A DNA stretch of 64,000 bases from a bacterium HR37. Lineage in GTDB: Bacteria > Desulfobacterota_D > UBA1144 > Nemesobacterales > CSP1-2. Numbering within the stretch: the first letter of the stretch is position 1; the number at the start of each line of letters is the position of its first letter. The position numbers and the translations under genes are program-made. The stretch is from assembly GCA_002898375.1 (NCBI GenBank), contig BEIN01000006.1:38596-102595 (forward strand), read 5' to 3'. Below the pieces are notes generated by a model that was not told where the DNA came from, ran no database searches, and saw only the letters and a list, made by a program, of their open reading frames with translations. Shown here in pieces: positions 6,438 through 14,948 of this stretch.

Positions 6438-9064
6438 GACCTCTCTACAATCTCAAATACCTTTTGCAGGGCCTCTTCTATCCTTTCAGGGTTGTTTCCA
6501 CCTGCCTGAGCCATATCAGCCCTTCCACCGCCACCTCCCCCTATTAAAGGCGCAAGTTCCTTAACTATATTGCCCGCATGAAACCTTGAGCTTAACTCCT
6601 TTGTAACCCCAACAAGAAGATACGCCTTACTGTCACTTCCACTTCCAAGAACGGCAAGCCCAGGGCTTAGCTTATCCCTTATGTCATCCCATATCTTTCT
6701 TAACTCCTCAGGTCCAACCCCAGAGATACGAGCGGAAAGGACTTTTATACCCTTTATTTCCCTTACGTTGTTTAAAAGAGCCTTTGCCCTCTCACTGAGC
6801 ATTCTGGCCTTAAAAGAATCCAGTTCCCTTCTCAACCTCTCATTCTCCTCAACCATCTTCTTTAATCTGGAGATTAAATCTGATTGAGGAACCTTAAGAA
6901 TCCTTGATGCCTCAGAAATGGTCTCCTCCTGGTTTCTTATAAACCTCCACGCAGGTTCACCAGCAACAGCCTCAATCCTTCTTACCCCAGCAGATGAAGA
7001 GGTCTCCGTTATAATCTTAAACAGCCCGATCTCCCCTGTTGTATGAAGATGCGTACCACCACAGAGTTCTCTGCTGTACTCACCTATACTTACAACCCTT
7101 ACCCTGTCCCCGTACTTTTCTTCGAATATCGCAATAGCGCCGCTTCTAATTGCCTCTTCGTAAGGAACATCCGTCTGTGTTATAACCCTGTCATCCCATC
7201 TTATCCTCTCGTTTACAATGTCCTCTATCCTTCTTATGTCCCTGTCCTCAAGAGAGGAAAAATGGGTGAAATCAAATCTTAACTTACCAGGAGCAACAAG
7301 AGAACCTGCTTGCCTTACATGTGTTCCAAGTACCTCCCTTAAAACCGCATGAAGCATGTGGGTTGCCGTGTGGTGGGTTCTTGCACCATACCTGTGCTTC
7401 TCATCAACCCTTAACTCTACCCTGTCACCCACCCAGAGTGTTCCCCTCTTTACAACCACCTGGTGAACTATCAGGTTTAGAAGGGGCTTTTTGGTATCAA
7501 CCACCTCTGCAATACCACCCTCTGCTTCTATAACCCCCCTGTCCCCAACCTGTCCACCAGACTCACCGTAGAAGGGGGTTCTATCCGTTATAATCTCTAC
7601 CCTGTCTCCCTCAGAGGCACTATCAACAAGCATCCCGTCCTTAATTATCGCTGTAATTCTTCCAGTATCCCTTGTCCTATCGTATCCCGTAAACTCAACA
7701 CTTAAACCACCTGATACAAACTCCTTGTACAAGGGTAGCTCTTCCTCACCAGAGCCCTTCCACGCCTGCCTTGACCGCTCCCTCTGCTTTTGCATCTCCC
7801 TCTCAAAACCTTCGTAATCGAGCCTGAAACCACTTTCCCTGCTTATATCTTCAGTTAAATCCAGAGGAAAGCCGTATGTATCGTATAACCTAAACACAAC
7901 CTCTCCGGGAAGCACCTTTGTGTTTTCGTGTTTTTTCATTTCCAGGCTTAAAAGTTCAAGCCCTCTATCTATGGTTTCAAAGAACCTCTCCTCCTCGTTT
8001 TTTATAACCTCAGCCACAAAGTCAATTCGTTCCTCAAGCTCAGGGTATGCATCTTTCATTATCTCTTTTACGACAAAGGCAAGCTTAAAGACACATGGAT
8101 TCCTTATATCAAGGAGCCTTGCATGACGGACTGCCCGTCTGAGTATTCTTCTTAATACATACCCACGTCCCTCATTGGATGGGAAAACCCCATCGGATAC
8201 CAGGAAAGTAACCGCACGTGAATGGTCAGCAATTACCCTCATAGAGATATCAACCCTTGGGTTTTTCCCGTATTTTCTCTCTGAAAGCTCCTCAACACTG
8301 GTAATTATCCCCCTAAGGAGATCAGTCTCATAATTGCTCCTCACCCCCTGAAGAACAGCGGCTATTCTCTCAAGACCCATTCCAGTATCTATGCTGGGGT
8401 TAGGAAGGGGCTTTAGGTTCCCCGATGAGTCACGATCAAATTGCATAAAGACAAGGTTCCAGAGCTCAAGGTACCTGTCGCAGTCACAGCCAACCGCACA
8501 CGATGGCCTTCCACATCCAAACTCCTCTCCCTGATCAATTACAATCTCAGAGCATGGACCACAGGGACCCGTATCCCCCATTGACCAGAAGTTGTCCTTC
8601 TCTCCCATACGAACTATACGATTTGAGGAAAGCCCAATCTCTCTATTCCATATACGAAAGGCCTCCTCATCATCTTTAAACACGGTAACCCAGAGCCTAT
8701 CGGGGGAGAGTTTAAAAAACACGGTCATAAGCTCCCAGGCAAACCCGATAGCTTCACGCTTAAAGTAATCCCCAAAAGAAAAGTTGCCCAGCATCTCAAA
8801 GAACGTATGATGTCTTGCCGTGTACCCCACATTCTCAAGGTCGTTGTGTTTCCCACCTGCACGAAGACACTTCTGACAGGATGTAGCCCTTTTGTAAGGG
8901 CGTTTTTCCCTGCCCAAAAATACGTCCTTAAACTGAACCATCCCGGCATTTGTAAAAAGAAGTGTTGGGTCGTTCTTAGGGATCAAGGAGGAGCTTTTAA
9001 CTACCGTATGCCCCCTATCCTCAAAATACTTAAGAAACAGCTGTCTTATCTCAGAACCTTTCAT
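6434..9064 (-). CDS. alaS: Alanyl-tRNA synthetase
   Basis: An 876-residue, full-length AlaRS that charges tRNA-Ala in the cytoplasm. The class II catalytic core occupies the first 240 residues (RHHTFFEMLGNFSFGDYFK; GPCGPCSEI; GMGLERIAAVLQG). The tRNA-recognition region follows. The editing domain that hydrolyses Ser- and Gly-tRNA has its zinc ligands at H565 and H569 (HHTATH) and at C668 and H672 (CGGTH). The C-Ala oligomerisation domain ends with the glycine-rich GGGGGGRADMAQAG. The gene begins 5 bp after rlmN ends, so the two are probably co-transcribed, and it overlaps the 3' end of rpoH by 4 bp. Confidence 0.99.
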   Translation of the reverse strand: MKGSEIRQLFLKYFEDRGHTVVKSSSLIPKNDPTLLFTNAGMVQFKDVFLGREKRPYKRATSCQKCLRAGGKHNDLENVGYTARHHTFFEMLGNFSFGDYFKREAIGFAWELMTVFFKLSPDRLWVTVFKDDEEAFRIWNREIGLSSNRIVRMGEKDNFWSMGDTGPCGPCSEIVIDQGEEFGCGRPSCAVGCDCDRYLELWNLVFMQFDRDSSGNLKPLPNPSIDTGMGLERIAAVLQGVRSNYETDLLRGIITSVEELSERKYGKNPRVDISMRVIADHSRAVTFLVSDGVFPSNEGRGYVLRRILRRAVRHARLLDIRNPCVFKLAFVVKEIMKDAYPELEERIDFVAEVIKNEEERFFETIDRGLELLSLEMKKHENTKVLPGEVVFRLYDTYGFPLDLTEDISRESGFRLDYEGFEREMQKQRERSRQAWKGSGEEELPLYKEFVSGGLSVEFTGYDRTRDTGRITAIIKDGMLVDSASEGDRVEIITDRTPFYGESGGQVGDRGVIEAEGGIAEVVDTKKPLLNLIVHQVVVKRGTLWVGDRVELRVDEKHRYGARTHHTATHMLHAVLREVLGTHVRQAGSLVAPGKLRFDFTHFSSLEDRDIRRIEDIVNERIRWDDRVITQTDVPYEEAIRSGAIAIFEEKYGDRVRVVSIGEYSRELCGGTHLHTTGEIGLFKIITETSSSAGVRRIEAVAGEPAWRFIRNQEETISEASRILKVPQSDLISRLKKMVEENERLRRELDSFKARMLSERAKALLNNVREIKGIKVLSARISGVGPEELRKIWDDIRDKLSPGLAVLGSGSDSKAYLLVGVTKELSSRFHAGNIVKELAPLIGGGGGGRADMAQAGGNNPERIEEALQKVFEIVERS

Positions 9065-9069
9065 GGCTT

Positions 9070-10116
9070 TTATACGGCTCTATTTAACTTCGATTCCCTA
9101 AATCCATAACCGGCAGCAAGCTGTCCACATGCTCCAAGTATATCACGTCCCCGGTTCTTTCTTATCCTCACGTTAAGCCCGTAAGATACAAGCGTCCTCT
9201 GAAAAGCCAGGACCCTCTCCTCACTGGGAGTCCTGTAAGGAAGTGGGGAAGCCTCATTAAAGGGTATAAGATTAACCTTGCATCTTACCCCTTTAAGGAG
9301 CTCACCTAACTCCCTTGCATCCCTGTCGGAATCGTTTACGTCCCTTATAAGCACGTATTCAAAGGTAAGCACCTTCCTGTTTGGCAGAGGAAACTTTCTT
9401 GCCTCCTCAATTAGCTCCTTTATCGGGAACCTTCTATTTACAGGCATAATCTTACTTCTGAGATCATCTCTTGGTGCATTCAGGGAAATGGAGAGGTTTA
9501 CAGATATACGCTCACCGAGTTCCCGTATCCTAGGGACCAATCCAGAGGTGGAGACCGTTACCTTCTTCGGTGACAGACCTATAAAGCTTGGATGGGTAAG
9601 CACTTTTAATGCCCTTACAACGTTCTCAAGGTTATCAAGAGGTTCTCCCATACCCATAAACACAACGTTGGTAATGCGAGAGGAAATAAGATGCTCTACT
9701 TCAAGAAACTGATCCAGAATTTCTGAGGGTTTTAAATCCCTTATCTTACCAACCCTTCCAGTAAGGCAAAAGGTGCACCCCAGGGAACACCCGACCTGAG
9801 AGGATACGCAAAGGGTTAACCTGCCTTCATCCGGGATTAAAACGCTCTCTATACGATTTCCATCCGAAAGCTTAAATAGATACTTTCTTGTTCCGTCCCT
9901 TGAGACAAGTTCTTGAACCGGCCTTATAGAGGAAATAAAAGCAAAAGATTTAAGGGTTTCCCTAAACCTTTTTGGAAGATCAGTCATTTCATCGAATGAG
10001 TATACTCTTCTTTTGTAAATCCAGGCACCTATCTGGCGAGCGCGATAGGGCCTTTCACCCAGAGAAACAACAAAATGCTCAAGTTCTTCAGGACTTAAAT
10101 CTTTTAAGTTAACCAT
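9070..10116 (-). CDS. rlmN: Dual-specificity 23S rRNA (A2503-C2)/tRNA (A37-C2) methyltransferase RlmN
   Basis: A radical SAM enzyme that methylates C2 of A2503 in 23S rRNA and, in many bacteria, A37 of tRNAs. The radical SAM cluster motif is CSLGCTFC with cysteines at 110, 114 and 117. NVVFMGMGEPLDNLENV and VTVSTSGLVPRI are typical RlmN blocks. The methyl-carrying C-terminal cysteine lies in DILGACGQL. I chose ATG 10116, not the TTG one codon upstream, which is also in frame. Upstream lies a 110-bp gap with a TATAAT-like sequence, so the rlmN-alaS pair may have its own promoter. Confidence 0.97.
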   Translation of the reverse strand: MVNLKDLSPEELEHFVVSLGERPYRARQIGAWIYKRRVYSFDEMTDLPKRFRETLKSFAFISSIRPVQELVSRDGTRKYLFKLSDGNRIESVLIPDEGRLTLCVSSQVGCSLGCTFCLTGRVGKIRDLKPSEILDQFLEVEHLISSRITNVVFMGMGEPLDNLENVVRALKVLTHPSFIGLSPKKVTVSTSGLVPRIRELGERISVNLSISLNAPRDDLRSKIMPVNRRFPIKELIEEARKFPLPNRKVLTFEYVLIRDVNDSDRDARELGELLKGVRCKVNLIPFNEASPLPYRTPSEERVLAFQRTLVSYGLNVRIRKNRGRDILGACGQLAAGYGFRESKLNRAV

Positions 10117-10226
10117 CAAGTTACACTCTATTTTATTATATTATCTAGGGCTACCCGGGCTACCGTATCTACCAGAACCCAGCCTGTATTAATAATTTTA
10201 CACTGAAAAAGGCCCGGTTCAAAAAA

Positions 10227-11471
10227 CTATACCTGTACTACCCCTTCCTCCACAGCGATTATGGAAAAAAACCTTTTATCACCGATGCCTATCTCTTTTG
10301 CATCAACAAAATCCTCTATCTGCTTGTAAACCTCAGATGATACAACAACCTTCCATATCGGAGCCTTATCGCAAACATCTCTTGCCAAGGAAATTACCTC
10401 CTTTACATTCTGTGGTACACCAGAGTCAGAGTAAAAAGCAAGGGGTTTTGCATCTATTGCAACCTTTCCAACCACAATTTCTTTTCCCTCTAGCTTCCTC
10501 TGCCTGTTCATATTTGAAAGAAACTGAAGCAACTCAACGGCAGCACAAACCGCTCTTAAGTCGGGTTTGTCCTGTTCATCCGGGACATTAAAGATAGCGA
10601 CAATCTCATCCTGAAGGAGGGCTTCGGTAAAACCCCCGTAATCCGATATTATTGAAGACGCTGCCTTTCTGTACTCTGTAAGGCATGATGAGAAATCTGC
10701 CCCTTCTACCTTCTGTGAAAGCTCCTTAAAGTTTGAGATCTTAGCCACAAGAGCTACAACCCTTCTTAAGCTGGCATCCGTTCGCTTTTCAGAAACAACC
10801 ACCCGGGGAGCAGACTCAGCTACCTGATACTCCCTGGATGCAGTTTCATAGTCAGAATACCTTTTTCTCAACTGATCCACCATGCTGTTAAAGCCTTCAA
10901 AAACCCTGACAAGGGTAAGATTTCCCTGAATTCCCTTATCAATATCTAGCTTGGCAGTTAGATCCCCGCGTGATACACGCTTCATAGCCGAGATTAACTT
11001 TTCAAGGTAAGCATCCTTACTAGGGGCAGTAAAAAAGATAAGAAAGAGAAACAGCAAGGATAAAACTACCCCCATAAAAACGCTCCACACAACGGGACCA
11101 AACACAGGAAACCTGTTGGCATCTTCTCTTATTCCAACGATAACCGTGTTTTTATCAGGGGTTAGAAACCTAAACTCCCTTATATCCCCTCCCTCACTGC
11201 TTCCCAAACTCTCCTTTAGTATACCGTTATCATCAACCAGCCTTATGTAAGCAACATCCGGTCTTACATCAAGAATGCCTCTTGCAACCTTTGAAAACTC
11301 CCTCTGGTCTTTCAGTACGGTTTCAATTTCTCCAACCTTTTTATCCAGGAAACTCGATGTGTAGAGGTAGGAATTAAGGAGTGAAACAACTACTGATAAA
11401 AGAGCAAACGCTAAAATAACAGAAATTACCGTTCTAACATCCAGTTCCTCTAAGCTGCTCCACATTTTCAC
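10227..11471 (-). CDS. Membrane HAMP protein with a degenerate class III cyclase-like domain
   Basis: The 414 residues are arranged as TM1 (about 14-36), a periplasmic sensor loop of about 90 residues, TM2 (about 126-148), a HAMP linker (about 150-205) and a nucleotide-cyclase-like domain (about 235-345). The domain has the family framework: a LVAKISNFKELSQ strand-helix, YGGFTEALLQDEIVAIFNVP and RAVCAAVELLQFL. The first metal-binding Asp, normally in an 'F-D-I' context, is replaced by Lys244. The second (QDEIVAIF, Asp288) remains. Activity as a cyclase is therefore doubtful, and a ligand-sensing or protein-binding pseudo-enzyme is more likely. An AGGAGG spaced 7 nt from GTG 11471 supports that start. 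It sits between rpmA and rlmN on the same strand. Confidence 0.8.
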   Translation of the reverse strand: MKMWSSLEELDVRTVISVILAFALLSVVVSLLNSYLYTSSFLDKKVGEIETVLKDQREFSKVARGILDVRPDVAYIRLVDDNGILKESLGSSEGGDIREFRFLTPDKNTVIVGIREDANRFPVFGPVVWSVFMGVVLSLLFLFLIFFTAPSKDAYLEKLISAMKRVSRGDLTAKLDIDKGIQGNLTLVRVFEGFNSMVDQLRKRYSDYETASREYQVAESAPRVVVSEKRTDASLRRVVALVAKISNFKELSQKVEGADFSSCLTEYRKAASSIISDYGGFTEALLQDEIVAIFNVPDEQDKPDLRAVCAAVELLQFLSNMNRQRKLEGKEIVVGKVAIDAKPLAFYSDSGVPQNVKEVISLARDVCDKAPIWKVVVSSEVYKQIEDFVDAKEIGIGDKRFFSIIAVEEGVVQV

Positions 11472-11500
11472 AATCTATCCTCCTTCACCCAAACCGTAAT

Positions 11501-11629
11501 CTAAAGAGAATACGTTTCTTCATGATAACCCAACGGAAAAAGAAGTTCCAGAGAGTATGTACTAACTCTGGGAAACAAAAACCAGGCAATAGAAAAGGAG
11601 GCAGATATGAGGAAAAGGCCAAAAGGCAC
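11501..11629 (-). CDS. Possible 42-residue membrane mini-protein between rpmA and the cyclase-like gene
   Basis: A GTG at 11629 opens a 42-codon frame ending with TAG at 11501-11503. It encodes VPFGLFLISASFSIAWFLF as a strongly hydrophobic stretch followed by PRVSTYSLELLFPLGYHEET. It fills the 170-bp gap between rpmA and the HAMP gene on the same strand. There is no convincing Shine-Dalgarno. The same DNA also contains a CCAGAG/CTCTGG inverted repeat that could instead be a weak end to the rplU-rpmA transcript. Confidence 0.25.
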   Translation of the reverse strand: MPFGLFLISASFSIAWFLFPRVSTYSLELLFPLGYHEETYSL

Positions 11630-11640
11630 AAAAATAGAGA

Positions 11641-11901
11641 CTAGCTTAGCAACGCCTCAACACTAACCCTTGTTCTATCCTTCCCAAACCTTTCAAACTT
11701 GACTATACCATCAGAGAGCGCAAAGAGGGTATAGTCTCTTCCAAGACCCACATTTTTACCAGGATGAAACTTGGTTCCTCTTTGTCTAACAATGATATTT
11801 CCAGCCCGAACAAACTGCCCTTCAAACTTCTTTACACCTAATCTTTTCCCCTCACTGTCCCTTCCGTTTCGTGTGCTTCCTCCACCTTTTTTATGAGCCA
11901 T
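11641..11901 (-). CDS. rpmA: 50S ribosomal protein L27
   Basis: The 86-residue L27 has the conserved start [15 protein letters not shown], whose N-terminal tail reaches the peptidyl-transferase centre. [20 protein letters not shown] and [11 protein letters not shown] follow. The N-terminus begins directly with MAHKKG, so no Firmicute-type cleavable extension is present. It follows rplU by 12 bp, the usual L21-L27 pair. The customary obgE partner is absent here. Confidence 0.99.
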   Translation of the reverse strand: MAHKKGGGSTRNGRDSEGKRLGVKKFEGQFVRAGNIIVRQRGTKFHPGKNVGLGRDYTLFALSDGIVKFERFGKDRTRVSVEALLS

Positions 11902-11913
11902 TATCTTCCCCTC

Positions 11914-12228
11914 CTAACTTATGATCTCTTGGATTTCTACATGGGTATAGATCTGACGGTGTCCTCGTTTTCTTCTGTAGTTCTTTCTCCTCTTAAACTT
12001 AAACACTATTATCTTCTCTCCCTTCTCGTTCTTAAGGATCCTTCCCCGAACACTGGCTCCATCCACAAAAGGAGAACCAACCTTAACGGTTCCGTTTTCA
12101 TCTGACACCATCAGAACCTCTTTAAACTCAACAACATCCCCACTGTTCCCCTCAAGTTTTTCAACTTTTACCACATCTCCTGGCTTCACTATATACTGCT
12201 TACCACCGGTTTTTATAATAGCCTGCAT
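11914..12228 (-). CDS. rplU: 50S ribosomal protein L21
   Basis: The 104-residue L21 starts with the typical MQAIIKTGGKQYIVKPGD and contains FKFKRRKNYRRKRGHRQIYT, the basic loop that binds 23S rRNA. Length and sequence are normal. It is the first gene of the rplU-rpmA pair and lies 71 bp downstream of thpR, so the promoter for the ribosomal pair may lie in that gap. Confidence 0.99.
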   Translation of the reverse strand: MQAIIKTGGKQYIVKPGDVVKVEKLEGNSGDVVEFKEVLMVSDENGTVKVGSPFVDGASVRGRILKNEKGEKIIVFKFKRRKNYRRKRGHRQIYTHVEIQEIIS

Positions 12229-12299
12229 ATCTAAACTCCTCTAGTGATTACTACTAAAATTTTTGCCTAATTCATTGGAAATTGTCAAATCCGCTCTAC

Positions 12300-12836
12300 T
12301 CAGGAAAGCCTAAAAACAAAAAGGGGTATATAAACAGAGCCCTCTTTCTTAAGGATGCTTCTCATAACAGCAACCTCGGATATATTAAACGGTAAAGGCC
12401 TCATTGTAGGCAGGGTACTTCTTAATACAGCCCTACCCTTTATCCTCCCAACCGTAATATGAGATACAAAAGGGCGATCTTCTCTTTTAAACCCTGCTCT
12501 TGTAAGTCCTTCCTCGATATCCCTTTGAAAACTCTTAAACTCTTTGTTCTCTAGCAAATCCACAAAAATAACACGGGGTCTTCTAAGGTCGGGGAACCCC
12601 CCTAGTCCTGAAGCTGTAACATTAAATGGGGAATAAGCCCTTACCACCTCTGAAAGAACCCCTTTAATATCCTCTACCCTTGCCTCCTCAATCTCCCCGA
12701 GGAACTTAAGGGTTATATGAAACTTGTTAGGGTCCTCCCATTTAACCCCATCCCAACACCTCTTTACCTCATCCACGTATCTCTTTATCTCAAGCTTTGT
12801 ATCCTCAGGGATTAAAGCAGCAATAAAAACCCTCAC
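12300..12836 (-). CDS. thpR: RNA 2',3'-cyclic phosphodiesterase (2H family, LigT-like)
   Basis: This 178-residue 2H-phosphoesterase has the two signature motifs HITLKFLG (near residue 42) and HITVGRIK (near residue 127). These place two catalytic histidines in one cleft. Family members hydrolyse 2',3'-cyclic phosphate RNA ends and can join 2'-5' tRNA halves in reverse. The start is a GTG at 12836 with GGAG spaced 7 nt upstream. It follows the JAMM-domain gene by 40 bp on the same strand. The physiological substrate is not shown by the sequence. Confidence 0.92.
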   Translation of the reverse strand: MRVFIAALIPEDTKLEIKRYVDEVKRCWDGVKWEDPNKFHITLKFLGEIEEARVEDIKGVLSEVVRAYSPFNVTASGLGGFPDLRRPRVIFVDLLENKEFKSFQRDIEEGLTRAGFKREDRPFVSHITVGRIKGRAVLRSTLPTMRPLPFNISEVAVMRSILKKEGSVYIPLFVFRLS

Positions 12837-12876
12837 CTCTACACTCCAGCCAAAAAAACATCATTACACAGAAACC

Positions 12877-13386
12877 CTAGTTGCTCAATGCAAGACAAAA
12901 CGGGCACTTAATCGGGCTTTTTCTCAATCTATTCCCCTCAAAATGGTAAGCAGATATCTTAAAATGAAAATCATTTAGGGTTCCCGATATAGTGCCGTCT
13001 TTGTTCTCCTGCCATCTTACAGAACGTCTGTTGTCGTTTATAGCCACTATCAGGTAAACATTTCCTGCCTTCATATCGCTTATATCGGTAGGACTAGGTC
13101 TTGGAACCCCCTTAAGAGAGCCATACTGAGGATGAGAGTGAAAATCTCCTATAATCTGGAGCCTGTCAAACTTGGGAAGTATGCTCTCTATCCTACTGTG
13201 CCTTATATGATTTGGAGATACCCCGTTGGTCTTTCGCTTCGCACTCTGATAGGCAACACTGTACTCCACAATGAACCTATCTTCTAGTCTATATCCTAGA
13301 AGGAGTCCCAAGCACTCTTTCTTGTAAACCTCTATTGAGCTTAAGATAATCCCCATAAAAGCTGCTTCTGATATAAAGACCTTCAT
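12877..13386 (-). CDS. JAMM (Mov34/MPN) metalloprotease-like protein
   Basis: The 169-residue protein has JAMM zinc-site elements: a Glu in KKECLGLLLG near residue 24, GDFHSHP, and a downstream SPTD. These would supply the two His and one Asp that bind zinc in isopeptidase- and peptidase-type JAMM proteins. The spacing between HSH and SPTD is 12 residues, longer than the common seven, so this subfamily has an enlarged loop. The C-terminus carries CPFC after a 40-residue tail, perhaps half of a metal knuckle. Prokaryotic JAMM proteins process ubiquitin-like tails or sulfur-carrier proteins, but no such partner is next door. GAGGAG precedes the ATG. Confidence 0.7.
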   Translation of the reverse strand: MKVFISEAAFMGIILSSIEVYKKECLGLLLGYRLEDRFIVEYSVAYQSAKRKTNGVSPNHIRHSRIESILPKFDRLQIIGDFHSHPQYGSLKGVPRPSPTDISDMKAGNVYLIVAINDNRRSVRWQENKDGTISGTLNDFHFKISAYHFEGNRLRKSPIKCPFCLALSN

Positions 13387-13562
13387 GCTTAAACTCCTCT
13401 AACAACCTGTACAAGAGAATTTGACCCAAAACTGATACCAGTATACCGATTACGGGTAAATAAACCCTCTAAACATTGTAAAGGCTTTTTCTTATTTATC
13501 AAGGAATACACCAAGCCATAGAAGGGGTAAGTACTATGCAATGTAAGTCTTTGAAAACACTT

Positions 13563-13629
13563 ATTTTTTAAACCAGATACCGGATTTTTTAAACACAAGT
13601 ATTTCACTGGTAAGTTTGTAGTGTATAAT
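13563..13629 (+). promoter_or_regulatory. hisD promoter with two phased A/T tracts
   Basis: A perfect TATAAT lies at 13624-13629, with TTTCAC at 13602-13607 spaced 16 bp upstream as a weak -35 box. ATTTTTTAAAC occurs at 13563-13573 and again at 13584-13594. The copies are exactly 21 bp (two helical turns) apart and lie just upstream of the -35, where UP-like A/T tracts act. The hisD ATG is only 9 bp after the TATAAT, so the transcript would be nearly leaderless. Confidence 0.5.
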
Positions 13630-13638
13630 CCTTATTTT

Positions 13639-14928
13639 ATGAGGATAATCCACCTTAAAAGAGAAAACATCGAAAAAAAACTCAAAGAATACAGATGGAA
13701 GCCAGACACTATAAACACAGGTATTGAGTCCACTGTAAAGAGAATCATAAGAGAGGTAAGGGAAAAGGGGGATTACGCACTGTTAAGATACACAAAGAAG
13801 TTTGATAAAGTAGAGCTTTCCCCCAAAACCCTTAGGGTTTCAGAGGATGAGATAGAAAAAGCAATGCAGGAAACCCCTGAGGAGGTAAAATCTGCCCTTA
13901 CTCTAGCTGCTCAGAGAATACGTCTCTACCATGAGAAGAAACTTCCCGGAGAGTTTACGTTTACCGATCCACTTGGAAACGAGCTTGGGTACTTAATAAG
14001 ACCCATTGAGAAGGTGGGGCTTTATATCCCCGGAGGAAAAGCTGCTTACCCATCTACAGTCCTTATGACCGCAATCCCGGCAAAAGTAGCAGGGGTGGAG
14101 AAGCTGGTTCTTGTAACACCCTATACCAACCGTGAAATAAACCCTGCGGTGTTGGTTGCTGCTTCCATAGCAGGGGTGGATGAGATATACAAGGTAGGAG
14201 GAGCACAGGCAATTGCTGCACTCGCTTATGGAACAGAGACCATACCGAAGGTGGATAAGATTGTTGGCCCTGGCAACGTATATGTAACCGCTGCAAAAAG
14301 GCTTGTATTTGGTGTTGTGGATATAGATATGATAGCGGGACCAAGTGAGGTTCTTATAGTTTCCGATGGCACCCCCCCAGCAGAGTGGATGGCAGCTGAC
14401 CTGCTTGCGCAAGCAGAACACGATGAGATGGCCGTTCCGGTACTTGTTACAAACTCATCCGAGTTTGCCAGGGAGGTAAAAATTGAGGTTTCAAAAAGGC
14501 TAAAGACATTAAAGAGAAAGGATATTGCTGGTAGTGCAATTAGAAACAACGGAAGGATATTCGTTGTGGACACACTTGAGGAAGCGGTATCAGTAGCAAA
14601 TACACTTGCACCTGAACACCTTGAGCTCTGCGTAAGAAATCCAAAAGAGGTTCTTCCAAAGATAAAAAACGCAGGAGCTATATTTCTTGGAGCACTCTCT
14701 ACAGAAGCATTCGGTGATTACATAGCAGGACCAAGTCACGTTCTTCCAACAGGTGGAGCTGCAAGATTCTCCTCTCCCCTCAGCGTCTATGACTTTCTAA
14801 GGATGCCAAGTGTAATATCGATTTCAGAGGGAGGATTCAAAGAGCTTGCAAAACCCGTTATGGATCTTGCCTTAACCGAAGGGCTTGAAGCCCATGCTCT
14901 ATCAGTTAAAGTAAGATTTGAAACTTAG
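13639..14928 (+). CDS. hisD: Histidinol dehydrogenase
   Basis: HisD catalyses the last two oxidation steps of histidine synthesis, L-histidinol to L-histidine, with NAD and zinc. I chose ATG 13639 (MRIIHLKRENI) over the GTG at 13621, which overlaps the -10 box; this gives 429 residues, the usual size. Family blocks include GLYIPGGKAAYPSTVLM, KVGGAQAIAALAYGT, KIVGPGNVYVTAAKRLV, DMIAGPSEVLI and TLAPEHLEL (catalytic Glu-His). There is no Shine-Dalgarno. The zinc-finger-hisC fusion follows after 20 bp, making a short his operon; other his genes are outside the window. Confidence 0.98.
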   Translation: MRIIHLKRENIEKKLKEYRWKPDTINTGIESTVKRIIREVREKGDYALLRYTKKFDKVELSPKTLRVSEDEIEKAMQETPEEVKSALTLAAQRIRLYHEKKLPGEFTFTDPLGNELGYLIRPIEKVGLYIPGGKAAYPSTVLMTAIPAKVAGVEKLVLVTPYTNREINPAVLVAASIAGVDEIYKVGGAQAIAALAYGTETIPKVDKIVGPGNVYVTAAKRLVFGVVDIDMIAGPSEVLIVSDGTPPAEWMAADLLAQAEHDEMAVPVLVTNSSEFAREVKIEVSKRLKTLKRKDIAGSAIRNNGRIFVVDTLEEAVSVANTLAPEHLELCVRNPKEVLPKIKNAGAIFLGALSTEAFGDYIAGPSHVLPTGGAARFSSPLSVYDFLRMPSVISISEGGFKELAKPVMDLALTEGLEAHALSVKVRFET

Positions 14929-14948
14929 TTCTTGGAGAGCTATTTGTT

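Noticed and set aside
9278..9712. A 144-codon plus-strand frame opposite rlmN
   Set aside because: It is complementary to conserved rlmN codons and has Ser/Leu/Phe bias typical of antisense frames.
13389..13607. A 72-codon minus-strand frame upstream of the JAMM gene
   Set aside because: It starts with GTG without a ribosome site, has a composition unlike the neighbours and covers the hisD promoter region.
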